NCBI RefSeq assembly: GCF_001633105.1
Contig: NZ_LUKZ01000020.1
Location: 27,526-80,101 of the forward strand
Source of the DNA: Acidovorax sp. GW101-3H11
Lineage (GTDB): Bacteria > Pseudomonadota > Gammaproteobacteria > Burkholderiales > Burkholderiaceae_C
Direction of reading: 5' to 3'
DNA length: 52,576 nucleotides
The notes below the pieces were generated by a model that was given only the letters and a program-made list of their open reading frames with translations, did not search any database and was not told where the DNA came from. Each line of letters opens with the position of its first letter. Position 1 is the first letter of the stretch. A program made the translations under genes and the position numbers. This document shows, piece by piece, positions 44,596-52,226 of the stretch.

Positions 44596-45443
44596 ATGCT
44601 GCCAATGCACAGGGCACCGGTTTCCCTGTGAGTTTTGAGTTCTTCCCGCCCAAGACGCCCGAAGGCGCCGAAAAGCTGCGCGTAGCCCGCCAGCAGTTGT
44701 ATGTGCTGCACCCGGACTTTTGCTCGGTGACCTATGGCGCCGGGGGCTCCACACAAGAAGGCACCTTTGGCACCGTGCGCGAGATCCTGGCCGAGGGCGT
44801 GGGCGCGGCCTCGCACTTCTCCTGCATTGGCGCCACGCGCCAGTCGGTGCGCGAGCAGCTGGCCACGCTCAAGGCCATGGGTGTCAAGCGCCTGGTGGCG
44901 CTGCGCGGCGACCTGCCCAGCGGCTATGGCGCGGGCGGCGAGTTCCAGTACGCGAGCGACCTGGTGGCCTTCATCCGCGCGGAGACGGGGCGCGACTTCC
45001 ACATCGAGGTGGCGGCCTACCCCGAGGTGCACCCCCAGGCGCGCTCACCCGAGGCGGACCTCAAGGCCTATGTGGCCAAGGTGCAGGCCGGGGCGGATTC
45101 GGCCATCACCCAGTATTTCTACAACAGCGACGCGTACTTTCGCTTCATGGAAGACACGCAGCGCCTGGGCGCCAATGTGCCGGTGGTGCCGGGCATCATG
45201 CCCATTGGCAGCTCCACACAGCTCATGCGTTTCTCGGACGCGTGTGGCGCCGAGATCCCGCGCTGGATCCGCCTGCGCCTGCAGGGGTTTGGGGACGACA
45301 CAGCCAGCATCAAGGCCTTTGGCCTGGATGTGGTGACCGACCTGTGCGACCAGCTGCGCAGCGCGGGCGTGCCCGCCTTGCACTTCTACACCATGAACCA
45401 AAGCGCCGCGACGCTGGAGATCTGTCGCCGCCTGGGGATCTGA
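44592..45443 (+). CDS. metF: 5,10-methylenetetrahydrofolate reductase
   Basis: The 283-residue flavoprotein reduces methylenetetrahydrofolate to methyl-THF, which supplies the methyl group for homocysteine remethylation. Typical segments: SFEFFPPKTPEGAEKL near residue 13, DFCSVTYGAGGSTQEG near 38, LVALRGDLPSGYGAGG near 95, AYPEVHPQARSPEADL near 142 and ADSAITQYFYNSDAYFRF near 165. Together with ahcY it closes the SAM cycle, so its placement behind the SAH riboswitch makes sense. Its ATG overlaps tlyA (ATGA-type coupling) with GGAGGG upstream, and its stop overlaps the next ATG. Confidence 0.96.
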   Translation: MNAANAQGTGFPVSFEFFPPKTPEGAEKLRVARQQLYVLHPDFCSVTYGAGGSTQEGTFGTVREILAEGVGAASHFSCIGATRQSVREQLATLKAMGVKRLVALRGDLPSGYGAGGEFQYASDLVAFIRAETGRDFHIEVAAYPEVHPQARSPEADLKAYVAKVQAGADSAITQYFYNSDAYFRFMEDTQRLGANVPVVPGIMPIGSSTQLMRFSDACGAEIPRWIRLRLQGFGDDTASIKAFGLDVVTDLCDQLRSAGVPALHFYTMNQSAATLEICRRLGI

Positions 45444-46015
45444 TGGGTTGGGGTGGCCTGCCGCTGCCCGCCTGCCGTGGTGCCCTGCAGGGGCTTGTCA
45501 GGCATGCGGTGTGTGTGGGGTTGCTGTGGGCCCTGGTGGCGGCCCCCGCGCTGGCCCAAGGGCTGTCGGCAGAGGCCGATGCGCTGGCCCCCCACCTCCT
45601 GACGGTGCCGGGCGAGGCCATGCTGATCGACCCCCCGCCACCACCGCCGCTCCCGCCCCCGGGCGTGGATGCTTCGTCTCTGGGGCTGGCCACGGCCGAC
45701 GAGGTGGGGCTGGCCTCGTGGTACGGGGCGCAGTTCCACCGGCGGCGCACGGCCAGCGGGGAGCGTTTTGACATGCGGGCGCTCACGGCGGCGCACCCCA
45801 CGCTGCCGTTTGGCTCGCGGGTCTGCGTGCGCAGCCAGGCCACGGGGCGCACGGTGGTGGTGCGCATCAACGACCGGGGCCCCCATGTCCGCAACCGGGT
45901 GATCGACCTCAGCCGTGGCGCGGCCGAGGCCCTGGGCATGATCGGCCTGGGGCTCAAGCCGGTGGAGCTGTTTGCGCTGGACGACGACGAAAAGGATTGC
46001 CCGGCTGCGCCTTGA
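45443..46015 (+). CDS. RlpA-like septal ring lytic transglycosylase (DPBB domain)
   Basis: The 190-residue protein has a signal peptide (LVRHAVCVGLLWALVAAPAL, then AQG), a Pro-rich linker (DPPPPPPLPPPG), and a double-psi beta-barrel domain typical of RlpA (GLASWYGAQFHRRRTASGER, PFGSRVCVRSQATGRTVVVR, INDRGPHVRNRVIDLSRGAA). The catalytic Asp is in INDRGPH. It lacks the C-terminal SPOR domain of E. coli RlpA, so it may cleave or bind naked glycans without the SPOR septal targeting. No lipobox is clear. It overlaps the metF stop. Confidence 0.88.
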   Translation: MGWGGLPLPACRGALQGLVRHAVCVGLLWALVAAPALAQGLSAEADALAPHLLTVPGEAMLIDPPPPPPLPPPGVDASSLGLATADEVGLASWYGAQFHRRRTASGERFDMRALTAAHPTLPFGSRVCVRSQATGRTVVVRINDRGPHVRNRVIDLSRGAAEALGMIGLGLKPVELFALDDDEKDCPAAP

Positions 46016-46074
46016 CGAGGGCGTTATGGCCCGCGTTGTCACGGCCCATGGCTGGAGCCGCGGGGTAGGGCGCT

Positions 46075-46962
46075 TCAGCCGCCGGATTCGAGCGTGTGCG
46101 TGGCGTGTTTGTCCTGCGCCAGCAGCTCGGCCATCTGCGGCAGCGCGGTCTTCAGGGCCGCCTTGAGCGTGTAGGGCGGGTTGATCAGGAACATGCCGCT
46201 GGCGGGCAGGCCGGGGCGCTTGACTTCACCCGCAGCCGTTTCGACGAGCTTGCTGTTTTTCACCGTGAGTGTGGCGTGCAGCCAGCTTTTGCCCGCCTTG
46301 GTGGCCAGTGTCTTGAGGCGGCGGGGCAGGTCGTGTGCCTCAGGGCGCGGGATGATCGGATACCAGAACGCGTAGGTGCCGGTGGCAAAACGCTTGAGCG
46401 AGTCGGCTGCCATGTCGAGCACCTTGGCATAGTCGCTCTTGATTTCATAGCTTGGATCGCACAGCACAAGCGCGCGGCGGGCCGGTGGGGGCAAAAATTT
46501 CTTGATGCCTTCGAACCCGTCTTCGTGCAGCACGGCCACCTGGCGGCCTGCCTCCAGCTGGGCGACATTGCCTGCGAGGGAGCGCAGGTCGGTCGGGTGC
46601 AGCTCGAACAGCTTGAGCTTGTCCTGGCTGCGCAGCAGGCGCTGGGTGATGAAGGGCGAACCGGGGTAGACACGCAGGGTATTGCCCTGGTTGAACGCGT
46701 TCACCATGTCCACATAGGCCTGCAGGGCCGGGGTGAGGGGGGGTGCGGTGGGGGCAAAAAGGCGGACGATGCCGTCGGCGGCTTCGCCGCTGGTGCTGGC
46801 GTAGTCCCCGTCCAGCCGGTACAGGCCGGCGCCTGCATGGGTGTCCAGCACGGTCAGTGCCGCGTCTTTTTCGGTGAGGTGTTGCAAGGCGGCAATCAAA
46901 ACCGTGTGCTTGAGCACATCGGCATGGTTGCCCGCGTGGAAGGCGTGGCGATAACTGAACAT
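46075..46962 (-). CDS. rlmJ: 23S rRNA (adenine2030-N6)-methyltransferase
   Basis: The 295-residue SAM-dependent enzyme methylates A2030 of 23S rRNA. N-terminal MFSYRHAFHAGNHADVLKHT is diagnostic for RlmJ, then VLDTHAGAGLYRLDG near residue 41 (SAM-binding), YPGSPFITQRLL near 100, and LCDPSYEIKSDY near 168 in the position of the catalytic (N/D)PPYE-type motif (here DPSYE). The C-terminal FLINPPYTLK near 260 is conserved too. The ATG at 46962 is the family start. It is divergent from the kinase, with 287 bases between containing no other gene. Confidence 0.95.
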   Translation of the reverse strand: MFSYRHAFHAGNHADVLKHTVLIAALQHLTEKDAALTVLDTHAGAGLYRLDGDYASTSGEAADGIVRLFAPTAPPLTPALQAYVDMVNAFNQGNTLRVYPGSPFITQRLLRSQDKLKLFELHPTDLRSLAGNVAQLEAGRQVAVLHEDGFEGIKKFLPPPARRALVLCDPSYEIKSDYAKVLDMAADSLKRFATGTYAFWYPIIPRPEAHDLPRRLKTLATKAGKSWLHATLTVKNSKLVETAAGEVKRPGLPASGMFLINPPYTLKAALKTALPQMAELLAQDKHATHTLESGG

Positions 46963-47249
46963 GGCCCAATGGTAACGAGTGCGCCCCCCGGCGGGCCTTT
47001 TTTGTGGTGCCACCCGCCAGGGCGGGGTGCCGTGGGGTCTGCTTGGGTGTATCTTTCCGGGCCACGGCACAATCCGAACGGCCGGATGGCCACGAGCGTG
47101 ATGTTTTTGGCAGACAGGTCGGCATTTGTTAGCCATTTGTTTCGAAATCGCCCGCTGCCATGCCGCATGATCGCGCCTGCGGCGGTGCTGGCGCTCCGTC
47201 GCGCTCTTGAACCGCCTTCGACACCGCAAGCACGCCACGTCCTTTGACC

Positions 47250-49205
47250 ATGACCGAAAGCCTCCGCCAAGCCCCTGCCACGGGAGTCAGCCATGTCGAT
47301 GCGCTGCCCCCCGGCACCCGGCTGGCCGAATTCGAGATCCTGGCGCTCCTCGGGGTGGGCGGGTTTGGCATGGTCTACAAGGCGTTCGACCATTCCCTGC
47401 ACCGGGCGGTGGCGATCAAGGAATACATGCCCTCGGCCCTGGCCGGGCGCTCCGAAGGGCAGTCGCTGTGGGTGCGGTCCTCGTCCGACCAGCAGACCTT
47501 CCACACCGGCCTGGCCTCGTTTGTGGGCGAAGCCCGACTGCTGGCCCAGTTTGACCATCCGTCGCTGGTCAAGGTGTTCCGGTTCTGGGAGGCCAACAAC
47601 ACCGCCTATATGGTGATGCCGCTCTACAGTGGCATGACCTTCAAGCAGGCACGCGCCCAGATGCGCACGCCCCCGCCCGAGGTCTGGCTGCGCAAGCTGC
47701 TGTGGTCGGTGCTGGACGCCCTGCGGGTGCTGCACGACGGGAACACGTTGCACCGCGACATTTCGCCCGACAACATCTTCCTGCAGGACAACGGCCCGCC
47801 GGTGCTGCTGGACCTGGGCGCGGCCCGGCACGCGATCAACGACCAGGACCGCAAGCACACGGCCGTGCTCAAGGTGAACTACGCACCGATCGAGCAGTAT
47901 TCCGACGGCGACGAGGAGCTGCGCCAGGGCCCGTGGAGCGACCTCTATTCGCTGGCGGCCGTGATGCACGGCTGTCTGGCCAACGACACCCCGCTGCCCT
48001 CCACGCTGCGCTCGATCCGCGACCGCATGGTGTCGTTCCCGCGCATCGCCAAGACCGTCAAGCGGCAGTTTGGCGTGGAGTATTCGGCGCCTTTTGTGGC
48101 CGCGATTGCGCAAGCCCTGGCACTGCGGCCCGAAGACCGGCCGCAGAGCATCGACGCTTTTCTCCAGGCCATGGAGATGACTTCGCCGCCGGACGATGTC
48201 CAGCATTTTGATTTCCGCGCCGAGCTGGGCGATATCTGGGTCGAGCCCGCCGACCAACCCGGCCCCGGCTTGCTCACGCCCACGGTGGACGTGACCTCGG
48301 CACCGCGCATCGTGGCCGAGATGCAGGCCCAGGCGAAGCGTGCCGAGGCCTCCGATGCGGCGGCTCCCGTGGTGGTGGACAGCGGCGTGGGCCGGCCCGC
48401 GACGGACCCGGGCGCCGACACGGTCATGCTGGGAGGCCCCGACACCGTGTTTGCCGACCCGGGGGACACGGTGTTCATCGACGCAGGCGACACCGTGGCG
48501 GCCGATGATTCGCGCCATGACGGCGCAGCCCACCACCGTCGGCATGGGGGCGAGCCGCGTGCCCTGCCGCTGGAGCGGGACACGGTGCGCGCTGCGGGCA
48601 AAACTGCCAGACCCACCAAGCGGCGCTCGCCCCTGGTTGCGGGGCTGGTGGTGGCTGTGCTGGTGGTGGTGGCCTCTGCTGCCGGCCTGCGGTGGATGCA
48701 GGGCAACAAGGCGCCCCAAGACGACATCATTACCGAGATGGCCGAGCCGCCTGCACCGCCTGTGGCACCAGCTTCGGCAGAGGTCGTTCTTACAGAAACC
48801 GCTGCTGCTGCGATGGAAGGGGCGTCCAGTCCCGCCGGGCTGGCGGCAGCAGGTGCGGCTGCGGCAGCCTCTGCTGCATCCCCGGCCTCCGCAGCGGCAT
48901 CGGCGCCCCGGGTGGCGCCCCGCACAGCCAAGCGTGGTGCGCCGGAGCCTGTGCCGACGCCCATCGTGGTGCGCGAAGAGCCCGAGCCGCCACCCCCGCC
49001 CGTGGTGGCCGAACCCAAACCCAAGCCACCGCCACCGCGTGTTCCATCGCCCCAGGAGGCCTGTGCCGACGCCAATTTCCTGTCGCGCCCCATGTGCATC
49101 CACCAGGAGTGCCAGAAGCCGTCGCAGGCCGGGCAGCCCATCTGCGTGGAAAACCGCCGCCGCTACGAAGCCGAGGAGCAGCGCCGCCGCCAGACGCCCA
49201 ATTGA
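47250..49205 (+). CDS. Membrane serine/threonine protein kinase
   Basis: The 651-residue protein has an N-terminal cytoplasmic kinase domain (about residues 30-310): Gly loop LLGVGGFGMVYKAFD near 36, the invariant Lys in VAIKEYMPS near 57, catalytic HRDISPDN near 168, and DLGAAR near 191, a DLG variant of the usual DFG. The P+1 region APIEQY follows. A run of four DTV-x repeats near residue 390-425 (DTVMLGGPDTVFADPGD, then DTVFIDAGDTVAA) may hold phospho-acceptor threonines. One transmembrane helix follows near 460-480 (LVAGLVVAVLVVVASAAGLR). Past it is a Pro/Ala-rich linker and a short Cys-rich end (CADANFLSRPMCIHQECQKP). The ligand and targets are unknown. A TTG six bases upstream is ignored. 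Confidence 0.9.
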   Translation: MTESLRQAPATGVSHVDALPPGTRLAEFEILALLGVGGFGMVYKAFDHSLHRAVAIKEYMPSALAGRSEGQSLWVRSSSDQQTFHTGLASFVGEARLLAQFDHPSLVKVFRFWEANNTAYMVMPLYSGMTFKQARAQMRTPPPEVWLRKLLWSVLDALRVLHDGNTLHRDISPDNIFLQDNGPPVLLDLGAARHAINDQDRKHTAVLKVNYAPIEQYSDGDEELRQGPWSDLYSLAAVMHGCLANDTPLPSTLRSIRDRMVSFPRIAKTVKRQFGVEYSAPFVAAIAQALALRPEDRPQSIDAFLQAMEMTSPPDDVQHFDFRAELGDIWVEPADQPGPGLLTPTVDVTSAPRIVAEMQAQAKRAEASDAAAPVVVDSGVGRPATDPGADTVMLGGPDTVFADPGDTVFIDAGDTVAADDSRHDGAAHHRRHGGEPRALPLERDTVRAAGKTARPTKRRSPLVAGLVVAVLVVVASAAGLRWMQGNKAPQDDIITEMAEPPAPPVAPASAEVVLTETAAAAMEGASSPAGLAAAGAAAAASAASPASAAASAPRVAPRTAKRGAPEPVPTPIVVREEPEPPPPPVVAEPKPKPPPPRVPSPQEACADANFLSRPMCIHQECQKPSQAGQPICVENRRRYEAEEQRRRQTPN

Positions 49206-49256
49206 CTGGGTTCGGCGGGTTTTTGGCGGGTGTCTGGGGCGATCTGGACTTGTCGC

Positions 49257-49286
49257 TTGCGCCCTTAAGGCACAAATTCGTATAAT
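49257..49286 (+). promoter_or_regulatory. Promoter of the rplM-rpsI operon
   Basis: TTGCGC at 49257-49262, an 18-base spacer and a perfect TATAAT at 49281-49286 lie about 120 bases before rplM. The leader of about 115 bases has some secondary structure (GGCTTCGC...), possibly for autoregulation by L13 or S9, but I see no consensus binding site. Confidence 0.72.
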
Positions 49287-49408
49287 CGAGGGCTTCGCAG
49301 CGCTTTTGTGGTCCCGCGGCGAAGATCAAGCGCCACCTAAGAGGCTTCCGAAAGAGAAGCACCGACCGTGGAAAAGGACCCGCCAAACCCTCTTTCAAGA
49401 GAAAACTC

Positions 49409-49840
49409 ATGACTACTACTTTCAGCGCAAAGCCCGCTGAGGTCGTGCACGAGTGGTTTGTGATTGACGCGACCGACAAGGTCCTCGGACGAGTAGCCAG
49501 CGAAGTTGCTCTCCGTTTGCGCGGCAAACACAAGGCCATTTACACGCCTCACGTCGATACCGGTGACTTCATCGTCATCATCAACGCAGCCCAGCTCAAG
49601 GTCACCGGCACCAAGTCCCTGGACAAGGTGTACTACCGCCACTCGGGTTACCCCGGCGGTATCACGGCCACGAACTTCCGCGACCTGCAAGCCAAGCACC
49701 CCGGCCGCGCGCTGGAAAAGGCTGTCAAGGGCATGCTGCCCAAGGGCCCCCTTGGTTACGCAATGATCAAGAAACTCAAGGTGTATGGCGGTGCAGAGCA
49801 TCCCCACACCGCCCAGCAGCCCAAGGCTCTGGAAATCTAA
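49409..49840 (+). CDS. rplM: 50S ribosomal protein L13
   Basis: The 143-residue protein of the large ribosomal subunit is full-length and conserved: [60 protein letters not shown] and [29 protein letters not shown] precedes the ATG. It forms the standard operon with rpsI, 11 bases apart. The codon usage and composition are typical of highly expressed housekeeping genes. Confidence 0.99.
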   Translation: MTTTFSAKPAEVVHEWFVIDATDKVLGRVASEVALRLRGKHKAIYTPHVDTGDFIVIINAAQLKVTGTKSLDKVYYRHSGYPGGITATNFRDLQAKHPGRALEKAVKGMLPKGPLGYAMIKKLKVYGGAEHPHTAQQPKALEI

Positions 49841-49851
49841 GGAGCCTTGAG

Positions 49852-50244
49852 ATGATTGGTGAATGGAACAATGGCACCGGCCGTCGCAAGTCCAGCGTCG
49901 CCCGCGTGTTTCTGAAAAAAGGCACTGGCAAGATCACGGTGAACGGCAAGGACATCCAGTCCTACTTCGGCCGCGAAACCTCGATCATGATTGCCAAGCA
50001 ACCCCTGGCGTTGACCAACCATGTCGAAACCTTCGACATCCAGATCAACGTGCACGGTGGCGGTGAATCCGGCCAGGCTGGCGCTGCCCGCCACGGTATC
50101 ACCCGTGCCCTGATCGACTACGACGCAACGCTGAAGCCCGCACTGAGCCAAGCCGGCTTCGTGACCCGCGACGCACGTGAAGTCGAGCGTAAGAAGGTCG
50201 GTCTGCACTCCGCACGCCGCGCCAAGCAGTTCTCCAAGCGTTAA
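49852..50244 (+). CDS. rpsI: 30S ribosomal protein S9
   Basis: The 130-residue small-subunit protein: [20 protein letters not shown] at the N-terminus, [20 protein letters not shown] near residue 80, and the strictly conserved basic C-terminus [17 protein letters not shown], which reaches the P-site tRNA. AAGGAGCCTTGAG just before the ATG is a strong Shine-Dalgarno. It ends the operon, with a terminator 70 bases after. Confidence 0.99.
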   Translation: MIGEWNNGTGRRKSSVARVFLKKGTGKITVNGKDIQSYFGRETSIMIAKQPLALTNHVETFDIQINVHGGGESGQAGAARHGITRALIDYDATLKPALSQAGFVTRDAREVERKKVGLHSARRAKQFSKR

Positions 50245-50314
50245 ACCTTGGCCCTGCCCGGATGCCGCCCTGTGCGGCATCTGCTGCAAAGCATCCCTGG
50301 GGTGCTTTACAGAG

Positions 50315-50339
50315 AAAAACCGCCTTCGGGCGGTTTTTT
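50315..50339 (+). terminator. Rho-independent terminator of rplM-rpsI
   Basis: ACCGCC-TTCG-GGCGGT with flanking A5 and T6 runs. It is nearly identical to the terminator after erpA at 52174-52198, with the same stem and tetraloop, which is common for TTCG terminators. Confidence 0.93.
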
Positions 50340-50399
50340 CGTTTATGGTGCGCTCTTTTCTTTTTGGGGCTGTATGACCAAGACACGCCTGTTGACCCT

Positions 50400-51110
50400 A
50401 TGCGCTTTCGCCTGCTGCGCCGTCGGCTGACCATCAGCGCCCCCCGGGTGGCCATCCGCAGTGCCTTGCCCTGGCCCTTTCGCTGGCTGGCACTGGCGGT
50501 GGTGCTGGGCTTTTGTGCGGCGGTGGCGCTGTGGGCGTTCGAGTTTGGCAAATCCATCGCCGGGCTGGACACCGTTTCGCGCGACGAGGTGCACCAGATG
50601 AAGGCCGAAATCACGCGCTTGCGCGATGAGGGCCAGGAGCGGCAAACGGTGGCGCTGACCGCCGAGAGCCTGCTGGCCACCGAGCGCGCCGCCAAGGAGA
50701 GCCTGATGGCCCAGGTGCGCCAGCTGGAGGCTGACAACCGGACGCTGCGCGAAGACCTGGGGTTCTTCGAAAAGCTGATCCCGGCGGCCAAGACCGATGG
50801 CCTGGCGATCCGCGCCCTGCAGGCCGAAGTGCTGGGTGGGATGCAGCTGCGCTGGCAGGTGCTGGTCATCCAGGCGGCCCGCAATGCGCCCGAGTTCAAT
50901 GGCCGTCTGGAGCTGGTGCTGGCGGGCACCCAGGATGGCAAACCCTGGACCCAGACCCTGCCGCCCCAGGGGCAGCCCCTGCAGGTCAAGCAGTACCGCC
51001 GCATGGAGGGGGTCCTCGATCTGCCGCCCCATGCCGTGGTAAAAACCGTGACCGCGCGCGTGCTGGACGGCGCCACCGTCCGCACCACGCAGACCATGGC
51101 CATCGAGTAA
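50400..51110 (+). CDS. DUF6776-family membrane protein with coiled coil
   Basis: The 236-residue protein has a basic N-terminus (MRFRLLRRRL), one transmembrane helix (WLALAVVLGFCAAVALWAF, about residues 27-46), a coiled coil of about 60 residues (EVHQMKAEITRLRDEGQERQ and MAQVRQLEADNRTLREDLGF), and a C-terminal beta-rich domain (RWQVLVIQAARNAPEFNGRL). It matches the DUF6776 family typical of Burkholderiales; its function is unknown. The position just before a bactofilin gene, with a bitopic coiled-coil layout, suggests a cell-envelope or shape role, but this is inference. The start at 50400 follows GTTGACCCT; earlier in-frame starts lie in the terminator region. Confidence 0.8.
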   Translation: MRFRLLRRRLTISAPRVAIRSALPWPFRWLALAVVLGFCAAVALWAFEFGKSIAGLDTVSRDEVHQMKAEITRLRDEGQERQTVALTAESLLATERAAKESLMAQVRQLEADNRTLREDLGFFEKLIPAAKTDGLAIRALQAEVLGGMQLRWQVLVIQAARNAPEFNGRLELVLAGTQDGKPWTQTLPPQGQPLQVKQYRRMEGVLDLPPHAVVKTVTARVLDGATVRTTQTMAIE

Positions 51111-51291
51111 GAAGAGGCAAAAGGGGGCTGCCCCACAGGTAGCCCCGTGACCCCGTCGCAGCCGGTGGGGCCCGCCCCGGGGGTGCCAGTGGCCCTGTGC
51201 CTTGTGCATGGGTCGGTACCAGTGGCGTCGGTTTTCTCATTCATCCGCATGTGGGTCGTCCGGCCCGCGTGCTTATTCAGGAGTCCTGCCC

Positions 51292-51690
51292 ATGTTTTCG
51301 CGTAAGAAGCAGCCCCCCATCAAGAGCCTGGTCGCGCAGGGCACCAAAATCGAAGGCAATGTGCTGTTTGCCGAGGGCATGCGCATCGATGGTGAAGTGG
51401 TGGGCGATATCCGTGCGGGGGCAGAGCAGCCCAGCATCCTGGTGATTTCGGAGACCGCGCGGGTGGAGGGTGCCGTGCATGCCGACCACGTGATCATCAA
51501 TGGCCAGGTGCTGGGCCCCGTGCATGCGGGTGAATTGCTGGAGCTGCAGCCCAAGGCGCAGATCACCGGCAACGTGCACTACAAGGCGCTGGAGATGCAC
51601 CAGGGCGCCGTGATTGCCGGGCAGTTGTTCCCGACCGCCGTGCTGGTTGAGGAAAAGCCCCCACTGAAGTTGGCGTCAAACAATCCGTGA
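51292..51690 (+). CDS. Bactofilin
   Basis: The 132-residue protein has the bactofilin domain: SLVAQGTKIEGNVLFAEGMR, IDGEVVGDIRAG, VSETARVEGAVHADHVIING and GNVHYKALEMHQGAVIAGQL, each a turn of the beta-helical filament with the repeated I/V-x-G pattern. Bactofilins are membrane-associated polymers that shape the envelope, often with peptidoglycan enzymes. The ATG is preceded by CAGGAG. It follows the DUF6776 gene by about 180 bases on the same strand. The short N-terminal tail MFSRKKQPP is basic and typical. Confidence 0.94.
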   Translation: MFSRKKQPPIKSLVAQGTKIEGNVLFAEGMRIDGEVVGDIRAGAEQPSILVISETARVEGAVHADHVIINGQVLGPVHAGELLELQPKAQITGNVHYKALEMHQGAVIAGQLFPTAVLVEEKPPLKLASNNP

Positions 51691-51750
51691 TCTGAATTCC
51701 CGAGCGGTTTGCAGTAGTATTAACCCCAAATACCGAACCCGGAGTACCCC

Positions 51751-52116
51751 ATGAGCGCCGTTGCCGACAACATCCAGACCGAAATGCCCGCCCCCATCCT
51801 CTTCACCGACAGTGCTGCGGCCAAGGTGGCGGACCTGATTGCCGAGGAAGGCAATCCTGACCTGAAGCTGCGCGTGTTTGTGCAGGGTGGTGGCTGCTCC
51901 GGCTTCCAGTACGGCTTCACCTTCGACGAAATCACCAACGAAGACGACACCACCATGACCAAGAATGGCGTGTCGCTGCTCATCGACGCGATGAGCTACC
52001 AGTACCTGGTGGGCGCTGAGATCGACTACAAGGAAGACCTGCAGGGCGCCCAGTTTGTGATTAAGAACCCCAACGCCACCACCACCTGCGGGTGTGGCTC
52101 CAGCTTCTCGGCCTGA
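51751..52116 (+). CDS. erpA: Iron-sulfur cluster insertion protein ErpA
   Basis: The 121-residue A-type carrier protein delivers Fe-S clusters to apoproteins. The three conserved cysteines are in [14 protein letters not shown] near residue 50 and in [10 protein letters not shown] near the C-terminus. The N-terminal region [20 protein letters not shown] is typical of ErpA rather than IscA or SufA. A TTAACC-containing AT-rich stretch upstream (AGTAGTATTAACCCC) may be the promoter. It is followed by a strong terminator and is convergent with anmK. Confidence 0.96.
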   Translation: MSAVADNIQTEMPAPILFTDSAAAKVADLIAEEGNPDLKLRVFVQGGGCSGFQYGFTFDEITNEDDTTMTKNGVSLLIDAMSYQYLVGAEIDYKEDLQGAQFVIKNPNATTTCGCGSSFSA

Positions 52117-52173
52117 TAGCCTGACAGGCCTTGGGGCGGGCCGGGAGGCCGGTGCCCCGGATGCCCCAAAGAC

Positions 52174-52198
52174 AAAAACCGCCTTCGGGCGGTTTTTT
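52174..52198. terminator. Bidirectional terminator between erpA and anmK
   Basis: AAAAACCGCC-TTCG-GGCGGTTTTTT gives a perfect stem with A-run on one side and T-run on the other, so it can end both erpA (plus) and anmK (minus), which converge here. Confidence 0.92.
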
Positions 52199-52226
52199 CA
52201 TGGGTGGAGGGATTCCGCTGCTGCGC

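Noticed and set aside
46440..46510. Possible eighth copy of the dispersed repeat in rlmJ (ATAGCTTGG ... GCGCGCGG ... AAAAATTT)
   Set aside because: Block spacing does not fit and the segment encodes the conserved catalytic LCDPSYE motif of RlmJ, so the likeness is accidental.
46896..49103. 735-codon minus-strand frame opposite the kinase
   Set aside because: It is a shadow of the kinase frame; the composition (His, Gly, Arg) is typical of antisense translation.
50374..50430. Short frame starting ATGACCAAGACACGC before the DUF6776 gene
   Set aside because: It stops after about 18 codons and overlaps the start of the real gene in another frame; no sign of a leader peptide function.
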